A DNA stretch of 12,426 nucleotides from Actinomycetes bacterium (GTDB lineage Bacteria; Actinomycetota; Acidimicrobiia; Acidimicrobiales; RAAP-2), in assembly GCA_021849435.1 (NCBI GenBank), contig JAJZSX010000033.1, forward strand, positions 1 through 12,426, written 5' to 3'. A model generated the notes under the pieces. It made no database searches and was not told where the DNA came from. It saw only the letters and a program-made list of their open reading frames with translations. Shown piece by piece: positions 1 to 6,906 of this stretch (position 1 is the stretch's first letter; each line of letters opens with the position of its first letter). A program made the translations under genes and the position numbers.

Positions 1-729
1 GCCGACCGGGTGTGAGCGGCGCTTCGCGAAGGGGCGCTCGACGGCCCACTTGGTGACCAGCAGCAGCGCCTCGACGACGATGGCGCTGGACATCTTGGAT
101 TCGCCGCGCGTGCGGTCGGTGAAGGAGATCGGCACCTCCACGATCGTGGCCCCGGCCCGGCGGGCCCGGAAGGTCATCTCGATCTGGAAGCCGTAGCCGT
201 CGGCGGTGACCGTGCGGTAGTCGATCAGGCGCAGCGCGCGGTCCGAGTAGACGCGATAGCCCGCGGTCGAGTCCTTCACCCCGAGCCCGAGCATCAGCGA
301 CGCGTACTGGTTCCCCCCGCGCGAGAGCAGCAGGCGTACGAGTGACCACTTGGGGATGGTCCCGCCGCGCACGTAGCGCGAGCCGATGACAACGTCGTGT
401 TCGGCCGCGGCCGCGAGCAGCGCCGGCAGGGCGTGGGGGTCGTGGGAGAAGTCGCAGTCGATCTCCACGAAGTGGTCAAAGCCCCGCTCGATCCCCCAGG
501 CGAAACCCGCCCGGTAGGCCCCGCCGAGCCCGCTCTTGGCGGGACGCTCCAGGATCGAGACCGATCCGAGCTCCTCGGCGAGCTGGCGGGCCCGCGCGGC
601 CGTGCCGTCAGGGCTGCCGTCATCCACGACCAGGATCGACGCCTCGGGCACGACGTCGCGCAACGTACGCAGCATCGGCTCGATGTTCAGGATTTCGTTG
701 TAGGTCGGCAGTACGACGAGCGTGCGCAC
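1..729 (-). CDS. polyprenyl-phosphate mannose synthase (GT2 family, DPM1/Ppm1-like), 3' end off window
   Basis: The protein would transfer mannose from GDP-mannose to a polyprenyl phosphate on the cytoplasmic face of the membrane, supplying the lipid-linked donor for glycolipids or protein mannosylation. 243 residues are visible and the frame is open at base 1, so the C-terminus is missing. The GT-A fold is clear: N-terminal LVVLPTYNE (residues 4-12), VVDDGSPDGT (34-43), the metal-binding DxD-type stretch EIDCDFSHDP (89-98), GSRYVRGG (116-123), DSTAGYRVY (153-161) and the family signature FTDRTRGESKMS (203-214). No membrane segment is visible, so it resembles the soluble catalytic domain of mycobacterial Ppm1 rather than a form with a fused membrane domain, unless one follows beyond the edge. 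The GTG start is fixed by an in-frame TAG 12 bases upstream. The mannose donor is inferred from the family; a glucose-using relative is possible. Confidence 0.9.
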   Translation of the reverse strand, partial: MRTLVVLPTYNEILNIEPMLRTLRDVVPEASILVVDDGSPDGTAARARQLAEELGSVSILERPAKSGLGGAYRAGFAWGIERGFDHFVEIDCDFSHDPHALPALLAAAAEHDVVIGSRYVRGGTIPKWSLVRLLLSRGGNQYASLMLGLGVKDSTAGYRVYSDRALRLIDYRTVTADGYGFQIEMTFRARRAGATIVEVPISFTDRTRGESKMSSAIVVEALLLVTKWAVERPFAKRRSHPVG

Positions 730-741
730 CGATCGATTCTA
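730..741 (-). promoter_or_regulatory. putative -10 element for a leaderless GT2 transcript
   Basis: On the minus strand TAGAAT (741 down to 736) is followed by six bases and then the GTG start at 729. A transcript beginning about seven bases after this hexamer would start at the GTG itself. There is no Shine-Dalgarno, and no good -35 hexamer about 17 bases further upstream. The TAG of the hexamer is also the in-frame stop that bounds the reading frame. The 75-base gap 730-804 must also hold the promoter of the divergent gene at 805, for which I see no clear -10. Confidence 0.45.
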
Positions 742-804
742 CTCGGCCGACCAGGGCGGCCGAAGTGCTGAAGTACCGGCCCCGAACGTGTAAGGCTGGT
801 AGCG

Positions 805-1863
805 ATGTCGCCCGACTCGCCAAAGCCCCGCTTCGCGATACCCCGCGAGATCCGCATCACGGTCAGCTTTGGCCTGATCATCTTCGTGCTCGCCTACTTC
901 GTCGTGCCCCAGTTCGCCTCGGGGCGCAAGTCCCTGCACCTGCTCGCCACGATCAACCCGGTGCTCGTGGCCGTGGCGGTGGCGTGCGAGATGGCAGCCA
1001 TCTACGCCTACGTCGAACTGACCCGCACGGTGCTCTATCCCTACTCCCCGCACCGCTTCGACACCCTGCGGGTCAACCTCGCGGGCCTCGCGATCAGCCA
1101 CGTCATCCCCGGGGGCACCGCGCCCGCGGGCGCGCTCTCCTACCGGATCTTCAACCAGCTCGGGGTGCCCAAGGAGACCAACGCCTTTGGCCTGGCGACC
1201 CAGGGCACCGGCTCGGCGGTGGTGCTCAACATCATCTTCTGGTGTGCGCTCGTGGTCTCGATCCCCCTGCGGGGCTTTAACCCCGCCTACGGCTTCGCCG
1301 CGCTGGCGGGCGTGTTCTTGCTGCTCGCGTTTTTCGGCACGCTGATCCTGCTCACGCGCGGCCAGCGCCACGCCGACAACTGGATGCGCGCGATCGTCGC
1401 CCACATCCCGCGGATCGACCCCGACAGGGTCTCGGCCCTGCTCGGGAAGGTCGCCGACCGGATCAACGTCCTGATCAACAACCGGCGCACCCTCTGGTGG
1501 GCCTTCACCTGGGCCGGACTCAACTGGCTGTTCGACGCGGCGTGCCTCTGGGTATTCATCTGGTCCTTCGGCCACGTCATCTCGCCCATCGACCTGCTCG
1601 TCGCCTACGGGCTCGCCAACGTGCTCGCGGCGATCCCGATCACACCGGCGGGACTGGGCGTCGTCGAGGGCGTGCTCATCCCGACCCTCGTCGGCTTCGG
1701 CGTGCCCCACAGCCAGGCGATCCTCGCGGTGCTCGCCTATCGCTTGATCAACTTCTGGATCCCGATCCCCATCGGCGGAGCCGCCTACGCCAGCCTCGAG
1801 TGGCGCAAGGCGCCCCCTAATGGGTCGACAGGGGCCGCGCCCGTGCCAGCGCCCGACGCTTGA
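805..1863 (+). CDS. lysylphosphatidylglycerol synthase TM-domain (flippase-like, PF03706/UPF0104) membrane protein
   Basis: This is a 352-residue polytopic membrane protein, probably with eight or so helices (for example near residues 17-35, 52-72, 137-155, 163-184, 232-254 and 263-330). The family signature is near the C-terminus: ANVLAAIPITPAGLGVVEG (271-289), then AYRLINFWIPIPIGG (311-325). SHVIPGGTAPAGALSYR (98-114) is the other conserved loop. PF03706 is the membrane half of MprF, which moves aminoacylated phospholipid across the membrane. This protein lacks the soluble aminoacyl-transferase domain, so it is not a lysyl-PG synthase and any flippase role is inferred. ATG at 805 is the only sensible start: an in-frame TGA lies at 769 with no ATG or GTG between, and AAGG nine bases upstream may be a weak ribosome site. 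It is divergent from the GT2 gene and ends 47 bases inside the ppk1 3' end. Confidence 0.88.
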   Translation: MSPDSPKPRFAIPREIRITVSFGLIIFVLAYFVVPQFASGRKSLHLLATINPVLVAVAVACEMAAIYAYVELTRTVLYPYSPHRFDTLRVNLAGLAISHVIPGGTAPAGALSYRIFNQLGVPKETNAFGLATQGTGSAVVLNIIFWCALVVSIPLRGFNPAYGFAALAGVFLLLAFFGTLILLTRGQRHADNWMRAIVAHIPRIDPDRVSALLGKVADRINVLINNRRTLWWAFTWAGLNWLFDAACLWVFIWSFGHVISPIDLLVAYGLANVLAAIPITPAGLGVVEGVLIPTLVGFGVPHSQAILAVLAYRLINFWIPIPIGGAAYASLEWRKAPPNGSTGAAPVPAPDA

Positions 1864-3886
1864 ACTCGGCCTGGGCCGAGAACTCCGTGACCGGCTGGAC
1901 CCGGCGCCAGCGCCGGTCGGTGCCGAGCACCCAGGTGAACTCGTCGTCACGCCAGGTGACCTCGAAGGCGTCGCGCAGCTCCTCGCGCAGCCCGTCGTCC
2001 TCGATCGGCACCAGCACCTCGACGCGGCGGTCCAGGTTGCGCTCCATCAAGTCCGCCGAGCCCATGTAGACCGACGAGCCCTCCTCGCCGGGATTGCCGA
2101 AGATGAAGACCCGCGAGTGCTCAAGGAACTCACCCACCAGGCTGCGCACCACGATCGTGCTCGACAGGCCGGTGACCCCCGGGCGCAGGCAGCACAGCGT
2201 CCGCACGGCCAGGCGGATCGGCACCCGCGCGTCGCTCGCCTCGTAGAGGGCGTCGATGATCGCGGGGTCGGTGAGCCCGTTCACCTTCATGTCGATGCGC
2301 CCCGCCATCCCCCGGTCGCGCTGGCCGTTGATCAACTCGATGATCCGTGTACGGGTCATGGTCGGGCTGACGATGATCTTCTCGTAGTCGGCGTTGCGCG
2401 CGAAGCCGGTGAGGAAGTTGAAGAGCTCGCCCACGTCGTGGGTGATGGCGGGATCCGCGGTGAGCAGCCCGAAGTCCTCGTAATTGCGCGCGGTCTTGGA
2501 GTTGTAGTTACCCGTGGCGACGTGGGCGTAGCGCACGGTCCGGTCGCCTTCGGCGCGAACGACGAGGGCCGTCTTGGAGTGGGTCTTCAGGCCGACGACG
2601 CCGTAGACCACGTGCACCCCGGCGTCCTCGAGGGCCTTGGCCCACTCGATGTTGGCCGCCTCGTCAAAGCGCGCCTTCAGCTCGACGAGCGCGACGACCT
2701 GCTTGCCTCGTTCGGCGGCGCGGATGAGCGAGCCCACGACGGGTGAGTCGCCCGAGGTGCGATAGAGGGTCTGCTTGATCGCGACCACCTTGGGGTCGTC
2801 GGCCGCCTGGGCGATGAACATCTCGACCGAGTCACTGAAGGATTCGTAGGGGTGGTGCAGCAGCAGGTCGCCCTCGCGGATCACCGCGAAGACGTCCCCG
2901 ACGTGGTCCCCGGCGAGCAGGCGCGGCGGGGTGAGCGGCGACCAGCCCTCGCCCTTCAGGTCGGGGCGGTCGAACTCATAGAGGCTCCACAGGTCGTGCA
3001 GGCCCAGGGGGGCGTCTGAGACGTAGACGTTCTCGTGGTTGAGCTCGAGCTGCTCGACGAGCAGGTCAAGGAACTCCGCGGACATCCCGCGCAGGATCTC
3101 CACGCGCAACGCCTCGCCGAAGCGTCGCCGGCGCAGCTCCACCTCGAGGGCGACGAGCAGGTCGTCGGCCTCGTCCTCTTCGAGCGTGAGGTCCGCGTTG
3201 CGCGTGACCCGGAACAGGTCGGCCCGTCCGATGGACATCCCCGGGAAGAGCCGGCCCAGGTTGGCCACGATCAGCTCCTCGAGCAGGCACCAACGGCCCG
3301 GCCCAGCGGGCAAGAAGCGCGGCAGCGAGCTCGGAACCTTCACGCGGGCGCTGCGCTCCTCGCCCGTCTCGGCGTCGCGCACCGCGACGGCGATGTTGAG
3401 CGACAGGTTCGAGATCATCGGGAACGGGTGGCCGGGATCGACGGCGAGGGGCGTCAGGACCGGGTAGACGTTCTGTTCGAAGTACCGGTTGAGCCGCGCG
3501 TGCTCCTCGACGTCCAAGTCGACGTAGCGGATGATGGTGATGCCGCTGCGCGCCAGCTCGGGCAGCAGGCCATCGAGCACGATGCGGTCCTGGCGCTCGA
3601 TCAGGGCCAGCACGCGCTCGCGGATCGCGTTCAGCTGCTGGCGCGGGCGCACGCCGTCGACCGAGGGCGTCTGGACGCCCGCCGCGACCTTGTCCTGGAG
3701 ACTGACCACGCGGACCTGGAAGAACTCGTCGACCATGTCCGCGAAGATCGCGACGAACTTGCAGCGCTCCAGGATCGGCAGGCGCTGCTCCTCGGCGAGG
3801 TCGAGCAGCCGGGCGCCGAACTCGAGACGCGAGAGCTCGCGGCTGGAGAAGCGTTCGGGGCCGAAGGCCTGAACGTCGAAACTCAC
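1817..3886 (-). CDS. ppk1: polyphosphate kinase 1
   Basis: PPK1 reversibly polymerises the terminal phosphate of ATP into inorganic polyphosphate. At 689 residues it is full length for the family and shows the four-domain order: N-terminal RELSRLEFGARLLDLAEE (16-33), head domain through about residue 310, then the two catalytic C-terminal domains. The autophosphorylated histidine is H436 in GLKTHSK and the second active-site histidine is H455 in YAHVATGNYNSKTARNYEDF; they align with E. coli H435 and H454. ELKARFDEAANIEWAKALE (402-420) and CCLRPGVTGLS (565-575) are further conserved blocks. The GTG start at 3886 is the first after an in-frame TAG and is supported by a Shine-Dalgarno. No exopolyphosphatase gene is adjacent. 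The gene is divergent from the SEDS gene at 3934, and its 3' end overlaps the convergent flippase-like gene by 47 bases. Confidence 0.97.
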   Translation of the reverse strand: MSFDVQAFGPERFSSRELSRLEFGARLLDLAEEQRLPILERCKFVAIFADMVDEFFQVRVVSLQDKVAAGVQTPSVDGVRPRQQLNAIRERVLALIERQDRIVLDGLLPELARSGITIIRYVDLDVEEHARLNRYFEQNVYPVLTPLAVDPGHPFPMISNLSLNIAVAVRDAETGEERSARVKVPSSLPRFLPAGPGRWCLLEELIVANLGRLFPGMSIGRADLFRVTRNADLTLEEDEADDLLVALEVELRRRRFGEALRVEILRGMSAEFLDLLVEQLELNHENVYVSDAPLGLHDLWSLYEFDRPDLKGEGWSPLTPPRLLAGDHVGDVFAVIREGDLLLHHPYESFSDSVEMFIAQAADDPKVVAIKQTLYRTSGDSPVVGSLIRAAERGKQVVALVELKARFDEAANIEWAKALEDAGVHVVYGVVGLKTHSKTALVVRAEGDRTVRYAHVATGNYNSKTARNYEDFGLLTADPAITHDVGELFNFLTGFARNADYEKIIVSPTMTRTRIIELINGQRDRGMAGRIDMKVNGLTDPAIIDALYEASDARVPIRLAVRTLCCLRPGVTGLSSTIVVRSLVGEFLEHSRVFIFGNPGEEGSSVYMGSADLMERNLDRRVEVLVPIEDDGLREELRDAFEVTWRDDEFTWVLGTDRRWRRVQPVTEFSAQAEFKRRALARARPLSTH

Positions 3887-3898
3887 CTCACCCCTCTC
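3887..3898 (-). promoter_or_regulatory. ribosome binding site of ppk1
   Basis: On the minus strand the bases before the GTG read GAGAGGGG followed by TGAG. This purine-rich block, four bases from the start codon, is the clearest Shine-Dalgarno in the window and supports the GTG at 3886. It contrasts with the divergent gene at 3934, which has none. Confidence 0.55.
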
Positions 3899-3933
3899 GG
3901 CTCGTACGCCAACCCTACGACTACTCTAAGAGC
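3887..3933. promoter_or_regulatory. divergent promoter region between ppk1 and the SEDS gene
   Basis: Both genes must be read from these 47 bases or from sequence inside the neighbouring gene. Forward: TACTCT at 3922-3927, six bases, then the GTG at 3934, a leaderless arrangement. Reverse: TAGGGT (3917 down to 3912) would give a leader of roughly 18 bases carrying the ppk1 ribosome site. A second minus-strand hexamer, TAGAGT (3928 to 3923), lies almost exactly on top of the forward one because CTCTAAGAG there is palindromic. No good -35 hexamers are apparent. Polymerases starting in the two directions would occupy overlapping DNA, so the promoters may compete. Confidence 0.45.
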
Positions 3934-5304
3934 GTGGCGAAGCACTCGCGCGCGTTGGCGCCCCCGACGCTTCCAGACGCCGACGAGGCCACGCCCGCGC
4001 GGCGCTCAACCGAACTCGGCCTCATGGTGCTGGCGTGGATCATCACGTCGGCCTTCTACGTGCTCGCCTGGCTCGGCGCCGTCGGCCACCTGCCGCCCGA
4101 CCTCTGGCTCTTCCTCGTGGCGATGGTGGCGATATCGCTGTCGATGCACGTCGCGATTCGCCACTACGCGCCCCAAGCATCCCAGGTGCTGCTGCCGATC
4201 GCGACACTGCTCAACGGGATCGGCTACGTCGAGATCGCGCGCTGGGACCCTCACCAGGCCGCCTACCAGTCGCTCTGGTTCCTCGTGAGCGCCGTCGGGC
4301 TCGTGATCACCCTGGCGCTGGTTCGCCACGTGCGCGACCTGGACCGTTACCGCTACACCTCGCTGCTCGGGGCGATCGGCCTGCTGCTCTTGCCCCTGGT
4401 GCCCGGCCTTGGCATCAGCGTCGGCGGTGCGCGTCTGTGGATCGGCCTCGGACCGATCACCTTCCAGCCGGTCGAGGTCGCCAAGATTCTCCTCGCCTTC
4501 TTCTTTGCGTCCTACTTCGCGGCCAACCGGGATTTGCTCTCCACCCCCACCCAGCGCATCGGACGCCGCCAGATCGTCCCGCCGCGGACCCTGCTGCCGA
4601 TCCTCGCGGCGTGGGGCTTCGCGCTGGTGATCCTCGGCGCGGAGAACGACATCGGCTTTGCGATGCTGCTGTTCGCGCTCTTCGTCGCGATGCTCTGGGT
4701 GACGACGGGCCTGAAGACCTACGTCTTGATCAGCGTCGGGCTCTTCGCGGGCGGGGCCCTCGTCGCCGCCAAGTTCTTCAGCCAGGTCCACCAGCGCGTC
4801 AGTCTCTGGATCGACCCGTGGTCGGCAACGAACTTCGCCTTCTCCCACCAGCTCGCCTACGGCTGGTTCTCGCTCGCGGCCGGTGGCATCACGGGTACGG
4901 GCCTCGGGCTCGGCCAGTCCGGAACGATCCCCGAGATCACCTCGGACATGATCATCGCCGCCGTCGGCGAGGAGCTCGGCCTCCTCGGCATCGTCGTCGT
5001 CTTAAGTCTCTTCGTGCTCTTTGTCGGCGAGGGGTTCCGCATCGCCCAGCGCGCCCACTCGGACTACGTGCGCCTCGCGAGCACCGCGCTGACCGCCGTC
5101 GTCGGGCTCCAGGCTTTCTTCATCATGGCCGGGGTCCTGCGCCTGCTGCCCTTCACGGGGATCACCCTGCCCTTCATGGCCTACGGCGGCAGCTCGCTCG
5201 TGGCCAACTACATCATCGTGGCGCTGCTGCTGCGGATCTCGCACGAGAACAGCCTCGATTTGCGCGGCGGGGCGATCCGCCGCGTCGAGTTCAAGCGTCG
5301 CTAA
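3934..5304 (+). CDS. SEDS-family peptidoglycan polymerase (FtsW/RodA/SpoVE), long actinobacterial RodA-like form
   Basis: SEDS proteins polymerise lipid II into glycan strands in the inner membrane, working with a class B penicillin-binding protein. This one has 456 residues with about ten or more helices after a 26-residue cytoplasmic tail. Conserved landmarks are GGARLWIGLG (164-173, W169), FQPVEVAKILLAFF (177-190), SHQLAYGWFSLAAGGITGTG (304-323), PEITSDMIIAAVGEELGLLG (333-352) with the presumed catalytic Asp D338, and FTGITLPFMAYGGSSLVANY (407-426). The extra N-terminal helices and overall pattern resemble mycobacterial RodA (Rv0017c) more than classical FtsW. Unlike that gene, it has no pbpA, pknA/B or pstP next to it here. 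GTG 3934 is preceded by a -10-like hexamer but no ribosome site; ATG 4024 (M31) would cut into the first helix. Its end overlaps the convergent DUF151 gene by 14 bases. FtsW remains possible. Confidence 0.9.
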   Translation: MAKHSRALAPPTLPDADEATPARRSTELGLMVLAWIITSAFYVLAWLGAVGHLPPDLWLFLVAMVAISLSMHVAIRHYAPQASQVLLPIATLLNGIGYVEIARWDPHQAAYQSLWFLVSAVGLVITLALVRHVRDLDRYRYTSLLGAIGLLLLPLVPGLGISVGGARLWIGLGPITFQPVEVAKILLAFFFASYFAANRDLLSTPTQRIGRRQIVPPRTLLPILAAWGFALVILGAENDIGFAMLLFALFVAMLWVTTGLKTYVLISVGLFAGGALVAAKFFSQVHQRVSLWIDPWSATNFAFSHQLAYGWFSLAAGGITGTGLGLGQSGTIPEITSDMIIAAVGEELGLLGIVVVLSLFVLFVGEGFRIAQRAHSDYVRLASTALTAVVGLQAFFIMAGVLRLLPFTGITLPFMAYGGSSLVANYIIVALLLRISHENSLDLRGGAIRRVEFKRR

Positions 5305-5770
5305 ATGGCTCGAGGATGCTCTCGAGGCATAGGATCGGCGCTACGACGGGCTGGCGCAGCGCGAGGATCAGCGCGTCACTCGTTCGACAGTCGAGCACCT
5401 CGCGCCCGCGCGGGGTCATCAGATCCAGTTCGCCGTAGAAGATGCCGGCCTCGTAGCGCACGACCTTGGCGGCGATGACGTCGGCTTGCAAGCGCGTCAG
5501 GACCGTCGAGAAGAGCTCGTGGGTGCTTGGACGCCGACCCGCGCGGTTAAAGAGCGCCGCGTGCAGCGCCGTCGCGTCCGCGAGGGCCATGGGGATCGAG
5601 ACGTTGCGGTAGGGGGCCTCGGCCTCCATCAGGTGCACCGCCGGCGAGGTGTCGGCCAAGTCGAAGGTCACCGACTCCACGTGCACGACCCGGAAGGTCT
5701 CCACGAGCCGGTCGGCGGGCTTCACGTAGGGGACTGGGCCGTCGCCGACCGCTTCGACCTCGTCGCTCAC
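5291..5770 (-). CDS. bifunctional nuclease family (BFN, DUF151) protein
   Basis: This is a 159-residue soluble protein of the DUF151 family (PF02577), whose plant founding member acts on RNA and DNA. Most bacterial members are uncharacterised. Recognisable blocks: FRVVHVESVTFDL (26-38), the strand VSIPMALADATALHAALF (57-74), RPSTHELFSTVLTRL (80-94), GIFYGELDL (109-117), and the signature CRTSDALILALRQ (128-140) followed by APILCLESILE (144-154). About 25 residues precede the domain, more than many family members have, and the usual I-W-I-G after the first strands is replaced by SIPMA. The GTG start overlaps the rodA stop as GTGA, so it is the last gene of the minus-strand operon and probably translationally coupled. 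The family assignment is firm; substrate and role are unknown. Confidence 0.85.
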   Translation of the reverse strand: MSDEVEAVGDGPVPYVKPADRLVETFRVVHVESVTFDLADTSPAVHLMEAEAPYRNVSIPMALADATALHAALFNRAGRRPSTHELFSTVLTRLQADVIAAKVVRYEAGIFYGELDLMTPRGREVLDCRTSDALILALRQPVVAPILCLESILEPFSDA

Positions 5771-6906
5771 GACCCACCCCTTCGCCTCGAGACCGACAGC
5801 ACGAGCCCGCCGGCGCTGTAAAAGACCAGGACCGCCGAGCCGCCGTAACTCAGCAGCGGCAAGGGAATCCCCGTCACGGGCATGATACCCATGGTCATCC
5901 CGATGTTCTCGAAGCAGCTGAAGGCGAAGAAGATGAAGACCCCGAGCCCGAGCACCCGGCCCATGGTGTCCTTGGCCGTGCGACCGATGCGGAACATGCG
6001 AAAGGCCACGAAGGCGAGCAGCAGCACGATCAGCACCGAGCCAATGAAGCCGAGCTGCTCGCCGATCGCGGTGAAGATGAAGTCGGTGCGCTGCTCGGGG
6101 ACGTAGCCGAGCACGGTCTGAAGCCCCTGGAAGAGCCCAGCGCCGCGCAGCCCGCCCGAGCCGATGGCACTCTTGGCGTTGGAGACTTCGTAGATCAGTG
6201 GCGCGAGGGCCGGGTTGGTCGAGTTCTGGTTGAGGAACGAGACGAAGCGGTCCACCTGGTACTTGTGCAGTAGGTCGAAGTAGACCGACCCGGCCACCCC
6301 AGCCGAGCCGACGATCGCGAGGAAGGTCATGAACCGCGGCGGCACCCCGGCGATCACCATCATGGCCGCGACCACGAGCACGATGATGATCGCGGTCCCG
6401 AGGTCGGGCTGGAGCACGATCAATAGCAGCGGCGTGGCGCCCATGACGAGGATGCGCACCACGTCGTACATCGTCAGCCCGTCGGCGCGGCGCTGGGTAT
6501 AGGTCGAGACCGCGAGGATGATCACGAGCACGGTGAACTCACTCGGCTGGACCTGGATGAAGCCCAGGTTGTACCACCGCTGCGCGCCGAGCGCGCTCTG
6601 ACCGGCGACGAAGACCCCCGCGAGGGCGAACAGCGCGATCACGTAGAGCGGGGTCGCGAGGATCTCGAGGCGCCGGTAGTCGATGCGCGAGATGCCGTAC
6701 ATGATCACGATGCCCGTCACGACGAAGATGCCCTGGCGCTCGAGGTAGTAGTGGGGGTTGTAGCCGGCGTTCACGAGCGCGGTGCGCGTCGCGGAGTAGA
6801 TCATCACCACCCCGACCAGCCCCAGCAGCACGAGCCCGACGAAGAGGCTGCGGTCCATCGACTCGCGCCCGCGCATGCGCGAGGTGATCGCGCGCGCGTC
6901 GCTCAC
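5767..6906 (-). CDS. rodA: rod-shape SEDS glycosyltransferase RodA
   Basis: RodA is the glycan polymerase of the cell-elongation machinery, using lipid II together with a class B PBP. This 379-residue form is the classical length, with some ten helices. Landmarks: GAQRW (107-111, W111), VQPSEF (119-124), LQPDLGTA (165-172), NAKSAIGSGGLRGAGLFQG (243-261), YVPEQRTDFIFTAIGEQLGF (268-287) with the presumed catalytic Asp D275, and PVTGIPLPLLSYGGS (343-357). These match E. coli and B. subtilis RodA more closely than the longer SEDS protein at 3934 does. The GTG start at 6906 overlaps the aroE stop in GTGA; M11 and M17 are alternative internal starts, but the coupling favours 6906. It sits in one operon with mltG, which trims the glycan strands that such polymerases make. 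No PBP2, mreB or mreC is in view. Confidence 0.93.
   Translation of the reverse strand: MSDARAITSRMRGRESMDRSLFVGLVLLGLVGVVMIYSATRTALVNAGYNPHYYLERQGIFVVTGIVIMYGISRIDYRRLEILATPLYVIALFALAGVFVAGQSALGAQRWYNLGFIQVQPSEFTVLVIILAVSTYTQRRADGLTMYDVVRILVMGATPLLLIVLQPDLGTAIIIVLVVAAMMVIAGVPPRFMTFLAIVGSAGVAGSVYFDLLHKYQVDRFVSFLNQNSTNPALAPLIYEVSNAKSAIGSGGLRGAGLFQGLQTVLGYVPEQRTDFIFTAIGEQLGFIGSVLIVLLLAFVAFRMFRIGRTAKDTMGRVLGLGVFIFFAFSCFENIGMTMGIMPVTGIPLPLLSYGGSAVLVFYSAGGLVLSVSRRRGGS

Noticed and set aside
1810..1845. C-rich and G-rich arms around the flippase/ppk1 3' ends that could pair as a hairpin.
   Set aside because: The pairing needs a bulge and mismatch, has no T-tract, and lies in coding sequence of both genes; such pairings are common at this GC content.
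739..1950. A 403-codon open frame on the minus strand covering the flippase-like gene.
   Set aside because: Its product is rich in Arg, Asp, Glu and Gly with no recognisable domain, and it lies antisense to a gene with clear family motifs. Long antisense frames are expected in DNA this GC-rich. The same holds for the long frames opposite ppk1 (3035-4288), the SEDS gene (4006-4848; also 4035-5438 on the same strand), aroE/mltG (6975-7880) and alaS (8860-10407).
5309..5326. Inverted repeat CTCGAG-GATGCT-CTCGAG just after the SEDS stop, a possible terminator hairpin.
   Set aside because: The stem is only six bases with no T-tract, CTCGAG is frequent in this sequence as Leu-Glu or Ser codons, and the bases encode the DUF151 protein's SILE segment.
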